NCBI GenBank assembly: GCA_965263215.1
Contig: OZ253663.1
Span: forward strand, 2,346,647 to 2,410,646
Direction of reading: 5' to 3'
Origin: UBA1672 sp965263215
Lineage (GTDB): Bacteria; Pseudomonadota; Alphaproteobacteria; Micavibrionales; Micavibrionaceae
DNA: 64,000 nucleotides
Every line of letters begins with the position of its first letter. Positions within the stretch are counted from its first letter, which is position 1. Under the pieces are notes generated by a model. The model was not told where the DNA came from. It did not search any database and was given only the letters and a program-made list of their open reading frames with translations. Positions 1 through 7,400 of the stretch are shown here, in pieces. A program made the translations under genes and the position numbers.

Positions 1-210
1 GTCAGACGCTGCCTCGGATACTGATTCCTTTGTGTTCTCCCAACCCTTTTTGACATCTTCCGTCGTAATGGTGGGTGTATCAGTTTGGTTTTGAGTGCGC
101 TCAACTTGTGTAGTTGTGTTGGCCTCATTTTTCATTTGTTCGCCGGCATGTGCATTTGCAGATATTGCGAGTGCTGTCATTGATACGGCGCTTAAAAGTA
201 ACTTTTTCAT
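1..210 (-). CDS. Secreted hypothetical protein, C-terminus cut by window edge
   Basis: The gene starts at an ATG at 208-210 behind a good ribosome site (AAGGAG, 7-8 nt upstream) and runs off the left edge after 70 codons. Residues 1-22 form a typical Sec signal peptide (MKKLLLSAVSMTALAISANA, then HAG). The rest that is visible is polar and rich in Thr, Gln and Asn, with a segment KKGWENTKES that resembles small stress-induced or YtxH/CsbD-like exported proteins, but I do not recognise a family. An EcfG-type promoter lies 38 nt upstream, so it is probably induced in the general stress response. Confidence 0.75.
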   Translation of the reverse strand, partial: MKKLLLSAVSMTALAISANAHAGEQMKNEANTTTQVERTQNQTDTPTITTEDVKKGWENTKESVSEAASD

Positions 211-247
211 TTTAAATCTCCTTAGTTTTTTCGATTTATACAGTGAC

Positions 248-272
248 AACGTGTGGCATCAGAAATTGTTCC
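248..272 (-). promoter_or_regulatory. EcfG-type (general stress sigma) promoter
   Basis: Read on the minus strand this is GGAAC, a 16-bp spacer, then CGTT, an exact match to the alphaproteobacterial EcfG consensus. It ends 38 nt before the start codon of the secreted protein at 1-210. The same layout with the same 16-bp spacer occurs at 738 and 1309. Confidence 0.75.
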
Positions 273-273
273 A

Positions 274-304
274 AAAAAATAAAAAAGCCGGACATTTATC
301 CGGC
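274..304 (-). terminator. Rho-independent terminator
   Basis: On the minus strand GCCGGA and TCCGGC pair around a 6-nt loop (287-292 with 299-304) and are followed by TTTTTTATTTTTTT. It ends the transcript of the 81-residue protein at 364-609. It lies immediately upstream of the EcfG promoter of the next gene, so the two minus-strand genes are separate units. Confidence 0.8.
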
Positions 305-363
305 TTAGTTAATGGCAGGGCTTTGGGTAAGAGGCCCTACCCGTACTTTATTGAATTCGTAAT

Positions 364-609
364 TTAATGAATTCTGATATCGATATAGTCAATATTCTCC
401 GTCTGGCTTTCTGCTTTGGCTTTAATAATGTCTAAGTTTTCCAGTAAAGATAAATATGTGGGCTCTGAAACAGGCTGTGCTTTGCTGCGGCGTTTCACGT
501 CCAAGACAAGTGTGCCTTCGTTTTTTTCTGATGCGAAGTCTTTCTTAACATAAGCATCATGTACGATTGGGTTTTCAATGCCTTTTACTTTTTGTGGTGC
601 GTACAACAT
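364..609 (-). CDS. Hypothetical 81-residue protein
   Basis: A small soluble protein with no signal peptide and no family that I recognise. The start is supported by GGAGATAA just upstream of the ATG, and the end by a hairpin terminator 60 nt downstream. The sequence is charged, with a central basic stretch (DVKRRSKAQ) and a helix-prone second half. It lies between stress-promoter genes, but no EcfG motif was found in front of it on its own strand. The function is unknown. Confidence 0.65.
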   Translation of the reverse strand: MLYAPQKVKGIENPIVHDAYVKKDFASEKNEGTLVLDVKRRSKAQPVSEPTYLSLLENLDIIKAKAESQTENIDYIDIRIH

Positions 610-737
610 AATTTATCTCCTTGATTAAATCGTTATCAGTTGATGGAATCAAATTTAATCCTGTTTTGTAACAACCAAACGCCTCTTTTGTTTCCGTTTT
701 GAAAAACTTTGTTTCGGTTTTGTAACAAAGAAAATTT

Positions 738-762
738 GGAACTAAATTCTGCCTCTTTCGTT
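738..762 (+). promoter_or_regulatory. EcfG-type (general stress sigma) promoter
   Basis: GGAAC at 738-742, a 16-bp spacer and CGTT at 759-762, an exact consensus match. It is 43 nt upstream of the ATG of the DUF2383 protein at 806. The 10 bp beginning at GGAAC (GGAACTAAAT) recur identically in the promoter at 1309. Confidence 0.8.
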
Positions 763-805
763 TGTGCTTGTGAATGCACTAATAACATAATGAAAGGACA
801 GCTAT

Positions 806-1252
806 ATGCTTAACAATCAAAGCACATTAGAAACACTCATAGGTATCAATAAGGATGCGATGGAATTTTACGAATCCGCTCGTGACGAGGCAAAGTCCGA
901 GCAGCTGAAGTCCACGTTCGGTGCGTTAGAAGATTTGCACGGCGAAGTCGTTCTTAATCTGCAAACACATGCACGTGATTTAGGGCACGATGATGACGCC
1001 GATGAAACAGTTATCGGGCAAATGAGAGAATTTTGGGGCATGTTAATGGCTAAGGTCAGTAATGATGTCGATGAAACACTTGTCACACATTTAGAAGAAG
1101 CTGAAGACAGGTGCTTACACTCTATGCATGATGCCATCAAAAGCGACACAGTGACACCGGAAACAAAAAGTATTCTGGAGAAGGAACTGTCTGCTTTAAA
1201 TAAAAGCCATGACTATGTGAAGGCCTTAAAAGAAAGCATGAAGGCTGCATAG
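806..1252 (+). CDS. DUF2383 / PA2169-family four-helix-bundle protein
   Basis: A 148-residue, almost all-helical acidic protein. It begins with the family's LETLIGINKDAMEFYESA segment, followed by helices containing HGEVVLNLQTHARDLG and LVTHLEEAEDRCLHSMHDAI, whose E, H and D residues resemble a ferritin-like bundle. The length fits the PA2169/DUF2383 family, which is known from stress-induced loci but has no settled biochemical role. The ATG follows AAAGGACA. It is a single-gene unit with an EcfG promoter upstream and a terminator at 1278, which suggests a role in the general stress response. Confidence 0.8.
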   Translation: MLNNQSTLETLIGINKDAMEFYESARDEAKSEQLKSTFGALEDLHGEVVLNLQTHARDLGHDDDADETVIGQMREFWGMLMAKVSNDVDETLVTHLEEAEDRCLHSMHDAIKSDTVTPETKSILEKELSALNKSHDYVKALKESMKAA

Positions 1253-1277
1253 TATAATATAAATGGAGATTAATTTT

Positions 1278-1308
1278 GCGCCCTCATGATTGGGGGCGTA
1301 TTTTTTTT
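1278..1308 (+). terminator. Rho-independent terminator
   Basis: CGCCC (1279-1283) pairs with GGGCG (1294-1298), followed by T-A and eight T residues. It ends the DUF2383 transcript; the last T residues touch the GGAAC of the next promoter. Confidence 0.8.
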
Positions 1309-1333
1309 GGAACTAAATGCGGCGCCACTCGTT
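1309..1333 (+). promoter_or_regulatory. EcfG-type (general stress sigma) promoter
   Basis: GGAAC at 1309-1313, a 16-bp spacer and CGTT at 1330-1333. A transcript starting about 8-10 nt later leaves a leader of about 27 nt before the ATG at 1370. This rules out the longer upstream reading frame that begins inside the promoter region at 1337. Confidence 0.8.
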
Positions 1334-1369
1334 TGAATGTGTACAGTAACAAAAAATAAAGGAAAAATT

Positions 1370-1918
1370 ATGAGACGCACATTATTAACATCAGCCATTG
1401 CGCTATGTTCTGTTATGGGTTTTGCAACAATCGCACCCGCAGAAACAGTAACGACAAAAACATATATTCAGCAAAAAGATCTGCCCGATATGAACAAGGT
1501 CAATTTTTCGGCATTTGATGTCAATCAAGACGGGCAATTTTCTATGAAAGAAGTCGGTGAGCGTTTATTCGAAAGCTTTGACCGTGACGGAAACCAATTG
1601 ATTGATAATCTAGAGTGGGATCACAAATCTGTTATGACGATCATCCCTATGGAAGAAGAAACATTTCAATATAGTGATGGTAACAGTGACGGCGTGCCGG
1701 AAACAGCAACGTACGAATACGATCAGTTTTTCGAAATGTCCGGTCTGGCAAAGTTTGATAAAAACCTGAACGGTCTATCCGCGCAGGAATTTATTGGAAC
1801 ACCTTTCCAGAAACTTGATGATGATGATGATAATTTGATCAATATGGAAGAATGGAAGGAAGCCTATTTGGAATCTGTTATCCCCGCGAGCGCAGAGCAA
1901 GAACGATACAACGACTAA
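1370..1918 (+). CDS. Secreted EF-hand calcium-binding protein
   Basis: A 182-residue exported protein. The chosen ATG follows AAAGGAAAA and opens a clear signal peptide (MRRTLLTSAIALCSVMGFA, cleavage near APAE). The mature part contains four EF-hand-like loops: DVNQDGQFSMKE, DRDGNQLIDNLE, DKNLNGLSAQE (short) and DDDDDNLINMEE. A DGNSDG segment in the middle may be another calcium loop. Proteins of this kind bind calcium in the periplasm as sensors or buffers; the partner here is unknown. The gene stands alone under an EcfG promoter, so stress induction is likely. Confidence 0.85.
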   Translation: MRRTLLTSAIALCSVMGFATIAPAETVTTKTYIQQKDLPDMNKVNFSAFDVNQDGQFSMKEVGERLFESFDRDGNQLIDNLEWDHKSVMTIIPMEEETFQYSDGNSDGVPETATYEYDQFFEMSGLAKFDKNLNGLSAQEFIGTPFQKLDDDDDNLINMEEWKEAYLESVIPASAEQERYND

Positions 1919-1945
1919 TCACTCTTCGCTAAATAAATTTTTTGT

Positions 1946-2083
1946 TTATTCAAAAGAGCAATCTATCAAACACCATAATTTACCGCCTTTGGGTATAACC
2001 TCTAAAGAAAGGCCGCCACCATTAGATACCTTAGGTTTTTCTTGAGGATTGGTATTTTTACAGATTTGATAGTTTAATTTCAT
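1946..2083 (-). pseudogene. Truncated N-terminal fragment of a P4-type tyrosine integrase
   Basis: The minus-strand frame starting at the ATG at 2081-2083 encodes 45 residues before a stop. Residues 19-37 read VSNGGGLSLEVIPKGGKLW, which matches the N-terminal DUF4102 arm of P4-like integrases (compare FDGKGLFLELNKNGSKYW in the intact integrase at 11833-13017). The match ends at the Trp, and the central and catalytic domains are absent. It marks the left edge of the island and points to an earlier integration event or to loss of a second integrase. It is not expected to be functional. Confidence 0.7.
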
Positions 2084-2364
2084 TTGGTGGCCTTTTTATT
2101 TTGCCCTTGTGCAAAGGCCACCAAAAAAGCCACCATTATTTTTAGTCTTGGCTGGACCACATCGGACACCTTTAAGCGTATAATAGCCTAAAACCGTTGA
2201 TTTTCATAAGTTTTCTTGGATTTGTCTGGACTGTATAATTTGATAAATTGGCCGTACGGACTCTTAACCAACCCGCTAAACAACTAAAATTAAACATATT
2301 TTGTTACTGCAATAAATCGCATACCCCCAAAAATACCCCCTTGCAGTTCTTTTTAAGGAGAAAA
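2084..2364. other. Non-coding island edge with integrase-operator-like repeats
   Basis: No gene is seen here. Immediately upstream of the broken integrase is an inverted repeat, GGTGGCCTTT at 2086-2095 against AAAGGCCACC at 2113-2122, plus a further GCCACC copy. At 2322-2340 there are two TACCCCC motifs. TACCCCCAAA and TAAATCGCATA, both present here (2322-2331 and 2313-2323), recur in front of the intact integrase (13059-13068 and 13084-13094). GGCCGTACGG at 2250-2259 weakly resembles the 3' end of tRNA-Glu. This looks like a decayed attachment and regulatory region. Confidence 0.45.
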
Positions 2365-4410
2365 TTATACTATGCCAAGTTTCTCAAAGAATACTGCATT
2401 TCTTAATTTTGCATCATTAAGAAGCTTTTCATACGAGATTATTTCAACAAATGCTTCCGGGTTAGATAAATAACCAATCATGCCAGATTTATCGGGTGTT
2501 TCTCGAAAGTTCATACCGCGCAATGAGGCATAGAGTGATGGGGTAATATCTGCAATTATATAGCCGTGAAACGCCGTGCCTGAACCGATTGAAGAAATAA
2601 CTTTTCCCTTTTTATCCCTAATAGTTTTTCCAGATTTGAATTGCTCAATATAGTTAATAATCTGTTGTACTGGCGGGTCTTCGCCTTTCTTATTGTAGTC
2701 ATCACGCCCCGGTCTTTTAAACTCAACGATTACTATGGTATCATTACAATCATTAGTTCTTCGCCATGCAAAGCCTGCATTGTAGAAGAAGGACATATCA
2801 GGACGTTTTGCACTGTCAACATCAGTAAAGTCTTCAAACTTTTTATCTGATTGGAAATAATCAAAAAAGGCTAAACGATCGTCTACTATCCATAAATTAT
2901 GGTCCTCAAAATGCAAATCTTGTGAATCGCTTTTCAAAGGACAAATCAACGAGTGAACAGCATTCTCTAAATAGTGTTTTTCTTGTTCGCTATCTTCATC
3001 ATATCCGCGCAAGGTATCGAGTAACTCCAGAACTTGCTTGCGTTTTAGCACATATTCAGCAAGGGCTCCTTTTTGCTCTTCTTCTAAAAACTCTTTATAT
3101 TCATCTACCTTTTCCTCAACCTCTTTGGTGTATAGTTCACTATTAGTAATATCGCTTTTTATATGCTTAAACTGATTAGAACGTCTCATTCGCTCGCGGA
3201 ACATTTCCAACTTAATATCTTCAGCTTTTGCATTGTTCGGGATTTTACTTTCTACGAAATCGTCAATACTTTCCTTAATGAATAAAAATTGAGGATTCTG
3301 GTCTATGATATCAAGAGCAGCAACTTTGTTTTGCTCTTTGACTTCCTTAATATAATCATCCAGATACACCTTAATATTACGAATAATCTCACTTGAAACG
3401 CCTTTTAAGACGTCCTCTGTAAAAGAAAAAGCAGTGCGTTCCTGATTTACATGCCTATCAAGCAACTCTCCGCTGACACATGCAATGTAAATATACTCCC
3501 CATCGAGTGCCTTTAATCCGAGCGGATCATCTAATTTTCTATCGATGACACAACGCTCATTCGCACATAGATAAAGCCAGTTGTAACCCTTAATATTTCC
3601 CTTAGGGTTCCTTGGAGTAATAAGTTTCGTACACTTTAAGTGTTTAATTTTTAATTTATACTTCTCTTGAATCTCACCCTGATCCTGATCCTCATTTTGC
3701 AGTACTATTTCAACAGTTTCTTCTTCCTCTTGCACAATTTGCTCTTCAAACAATGCGCTTAAGTTTTCATTGTATCCTTCCGCATCAATCAAAATAATTT
3801 TTGGTGCTGACTTGGAGGCAAAAACTGGAAGGAAATGAGCAATGATTTTATGCGCTATTCGCTCTGTCTTCATTGGGCATCTAGCCTTAAATTCAGATTT
3901 GAAACTATTTAAGTGTATAGCCGTTCCAAGATCTATTAAGTCACCTTCTGCTTTTCCTTGTACAATATTTTGAATTTGTGCCCGCTCATCTAAAACAAAA
4001 TCAAAATTCCTATAATAATGGTTCATGTTAGCTGCGTAGCCACTGCGCACCTTTATGTCATCAAATACTTTCAACCAGCCTAACCGCCCAATGCCTTTTC
4101 CACCTTTTCCTATTTTCCTGCGAGAATCTGGCGTCTTAAAAGCTGTGTAGTTTTCTTCATCAAGACCTATACCATTATCCGTGACAATGAATCCTGATAT
4201 TGCGCTTTCTTCACCCTCCTCTCTTAAAATCTCTATACTTATTTTCCCATTTCTTGATGCGCTGTCACCATAGCGATCTTGAATTGCATGTATAGAGTTA
4301 TGGATGGCTTCGAAAACAGGAATTAACGAATTATGCTCGTTTGGTGGCAAAGGATAACGTGATACGCGTCCAACGATATCACTGTGCATTATATCAAAAT
4401 TAGTGCTCAT
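2365..4410 (-). CDS. GHKL (Hsp90/MutL/MORC-like) ATPase with PD-(D/E)xK-like C-terminus
   Basis: A 681-residue cytoplasmic protein. The N-terminus has the full GHKL ATP site: E34-x3-N38 in the N-box (EAIHNSIHAI), D78-N-G-I-G82, and GKGGKGIGRLG at 101-111. A middle region is rich in Glu and Lys and probably coiled (about 395-490). Near the C-terminus D538 (RPDMSFF) and E563-F-K565 (VIVEFKRPG) give a PD-(D/E)xK nuclease pattern. Iyer, Abhiman and Aravind described MutL/MORC-like GHKL ATPases in restriction-modification loci, and this protein fits that setting. It lies 86 nt downstream of the large restriction enzyme on the same strand, so co-transcription is likely. Its role, as ATP-driven clamp or accessory nuclease, is inferred. 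Confidence 0.75.
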   Translation of the reverse strand: MSTNFDIMHSDIVGRVSRYPLPPNEHNSLIPVFEAIHNSIHAIQDRYGDSASRNGKISIEILREEGEESAISGFIVTDNGIGLDEENYTAFKTPDSRRKIGKGGKGIGRLGWLKVFDDIKVRSGYAANMNHYYRNFDFVLDERAQIQNIVQGKAEGDLIDLGTAIHLNSFKSEFKARCPMKTERIAHKIIAHFLPVFASKSAPKIILIDAEGYNENLSALFEEQIVQEEEETVEIVLQNEDQDQGEIQEKYKLKIKHLKCTKLITPRNPKGNIKGYNWLYLCANERCVIDRKLDDPLGLKALDGEYIYIACVSGELLDRHVNQERTAFSFTEDVLKGVSSEIIRNIKVYLDDYIKEVKEQNKVAALDIIDQNPQFLFIKESIDDFVESKIPNNAKAEDIKLEMFRERMRRSNQFKHIKSDITNSELYTKEVEEKVDEYKEFLEEEQKGALAEYVLKRKQVLELLDTLRGYDEDSEQEKHYLENAVHSLICPLKSDSQDLHFEDHNLWIVDDRLAFFDYFQSDKKFEDFTDVDSAKRPDMSFFYNAGFAWRRTNDCNDTIVIVEFKRPGRDDYNKKGEDPPVQQIINYIEQFKSGKTIRDKKGKVISSIGSGTAFHGYIIADITPSLYASLRGMNFRETPDKSGMIGYLSNPEAFVEIISYEKLLNDAKLRNAVFFEKLGIV

Positions 4411-4496
4411 AATTTCTTACTCTACATAACTGCGAAGACTTTAAAAATACAAAATCCAGCTTAATTTCAATCAAGCATGCTTATGTATGCTTCAAT

Positions 4497-7400
4497 TTAA
4501 GCAGCCTTTGAATCATTTGACTCATCAATCTCCAGCTTTGGCAGTGAGCGTACGATCTTCATTGTTTCAAGGCTTACAGTGATCACGCGCTGGAATAGTT
4601 TAAGCGGATAGGCAGGATCACGAACTGTTTCAATAGCGTATTTATTTGCATCATTAACGATACCGCTGACTTTGTCCGTCTTAACGCACTGACGTTCCAT
4701 CACCCATTCAAGGGCAGGCTTGCCATTAACGACATAGTCGTAGGCTTCCAACGGAATGTCCTGCATTGTGATTTTACTGTTATAGACCACAGTAGTCTTG
4801 TCTTTGTTTTTACCTTTGCCGCCGAACTTCATCTTCTCAACACGGTAATCTTCCGGCTGTAAGTCATCCATAAACATTGAGCCTTCTTTATAGGTCACAC
4901 CATATGGCTCAACGCTTTCATAATTCACATGCAATTCGGCAAGATCACGGCCAGCCTTTGAGAACTCCCAAAAGTCTTTGGCTGTTTTCATGAGTGGAAT
5001 ACGTGGCAATTGCTTGGATAGATTATCGGCGTAGCGTGCGCGGTAATCCTCTGAATGCAACAAACCATAGATATAATAGAAAACATCTTCCTTAGTGATG
5101 GTTTCAGACGAATAGGATTTTTGGAAATGCAGTAAACCAGCATCACTAATACCGTCCTTAACTTGATATCCATTTTCACTGCCCTGTTCGGCGAAAAGTC
5201 CACCTTCATCTCCTGCAACCTGCTCGTAACGTTTTAAAGGAAAACATTGACCTTTCTCGATTAAGTCATAAGAAGGAACTAAATCCAACATGATGCAAGA
5301 AAAAGACTTTGAACCAATTCCAGAAACAGAGAGAACTAAATTATCTGATTGATGGTAAGGAAAGAACTCATAGTTTTTACCTACTTCACTATTCATTGAT
5401 CTATGAAAGTACATAGACTGTTTAAAGAAAGGGCGGTATAGGGTAGTGGTCATGTTTTTGCTATCGAAGGTATGACGTTTTAGATTTTTCAAATCATTCT
5501 TCAAGCTGCGACTCCAACTAATGTTTTTGGGATCTTTATTTATAAAATCATCAAGTTCAATTTCTCTGTCAAAGTTCTGATAACGGATAACTTCATTATT
5601 ATAAAATGAAATGGTTGTTTCTATCGATTGATGAACCTGCTTCGCAGAAGAGTTTATGCACCACCAATCCCTATTTGTTTTTACACCGCCTGAAAAACGT
5701 TCAAAAAGCGATGTATCCTTTTCAGCCCCCCGGTTTCCTATTTTAATATGTTCATCGAAACTGTCATCTCGCTGATTAAGCCAATCGTTATATTGATCAG
5801 GGACAATTTCCACCCACGCCCCTTGTTTTTTAATGCCTTCAATACTCTTAAAGTTATCAATGATGTTTAATTTTTCTTTTTGGCTTAAATAGTCACCAAT
5901 ATCATGAAAATATATTTTGCCATGCTCTTTCGCATTAGGGTTTTTAACAAATAAGGTTATCGCAATAGGTGCACGACTTCCTGAACCAAAAATCTTTCCG
6001 CCCTCTTTTCTAGACTGCTCTCCTTGTGTTCTTTGATTGCCGCGTAAATGGAATATATAAAGACTAGAATATTCCTCTGCTAAACATTGGCGCATCCCAT
6101 CCATAGCATTACCGTCAATCCAACCAGCATTTGAAACGTAAGCCATAACGCCACTTTCACCCACACGATCTGAACCCCAACGAATTGCCCGAATATAAGA
6201 GTCATATAGAGCATTTTTCAAGGTAGCAGTACCATGCTCTGAATAAGTACTTCGAATTGTCTCGTCTAAATGCGGATATTCAACATTAGCCGCTCCATCA
6301 TTGGCACTTTTTTGGCCTGCTGAATACGGTGGATTTCCAATGATCACACGAATATCCAACTCTTTTTGCCTTTGACGACGACTACTGTTATCGACCAGCA
6401 AGCCGCTAATCATGTCCTCTTTTTCGTAGAGCTGGAATGTGTCGGTCAAACAAATACCATTGAACGGCTTATATTCTTCCTCACCTTGCCCAAGAGCATC
6501 ATGGTAAACCTGCTCAATGTTAATTGCTGCAATATAGTAGGCCAGCAAAACAATCTCATTGGCATGTATTTCATTAGCGTATTTGTAGGGAAGTTCTTCT
6601 TTTGAAATCAAACCGCTTTGCAATAGGCGCGTTATAAAAGTTCCCGTTCCTGTAAATGGATCAAGAATATGAACACCTTTCGATCCTAATGTTTGCTCAA
6701 ATTCCGCCTGTAAAACATCGTTCACAGAATGAATAATGAAATCGACCACCTCAACAGGCGTATAAACGATACCAAGCTTTTCAGTTAGGCGCGGAAACGC
6801 ATTGCGGAAGAACTTGTCGTAGAGTTGAACAATGATTTTCTGCTTTGCGTCTGCGCTTTCAATACCCTCTGCACGACGACGAACAGAGTCATAGAACTTT
6901 TGCAGTGACTCGGATTCCTTCTCCAATGTGTGTTCCTGCAATACATCCAAAATTTTTTGCATGGCTTGTGATACAGGATTGTTTTGAGAGAAACTGTACC
7001 CTTCAAACAGGGCTTCAAACACAGGGCGCGTAATCAAATGCTGTGCAAGCATTTCAACAGCATCATCACTGGTTATACTCTCATTTAGGTCATCACGAAT
7101 TTCTTCCAAAAATCCATCAAATGCTGCGCGTTCTTTGCTGTCTTCTTTGGCTAATATGCCGTTTATGCGCGATATGTGTTTTTGTGCAATATCGGCAATA
7201 TCATTGGCCCAATCTTCCCAATAATCACGTGTTCCACATTTCTTCACAATGCGGGCAAGTATCGCTTTTGAAAACTCGTCAAAGATAAAAGCACTTTGTT
7301 GTGGTGCTGCATCTTTAGGCACTGAATTGCCTTCCCATTCATCATCAACGCCACCACTGCCAATACCTGCCCCTTCTTTCACCTTATCGGCACGTTCAGG

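Noticed and set aside
1337..1369. Upstream extension of the EF-hand gene
   Set aside because: It begins within a few bases of the EcfG promoter, before the likely transcript start, and breaks the signal peptide.
2086..2122. GGTGGCC...GGCCACC hairpin as a terminator
   Set aside because: The T tract does not follow the stem in either direction; more likely an operator-type repeat of the broken integrase.
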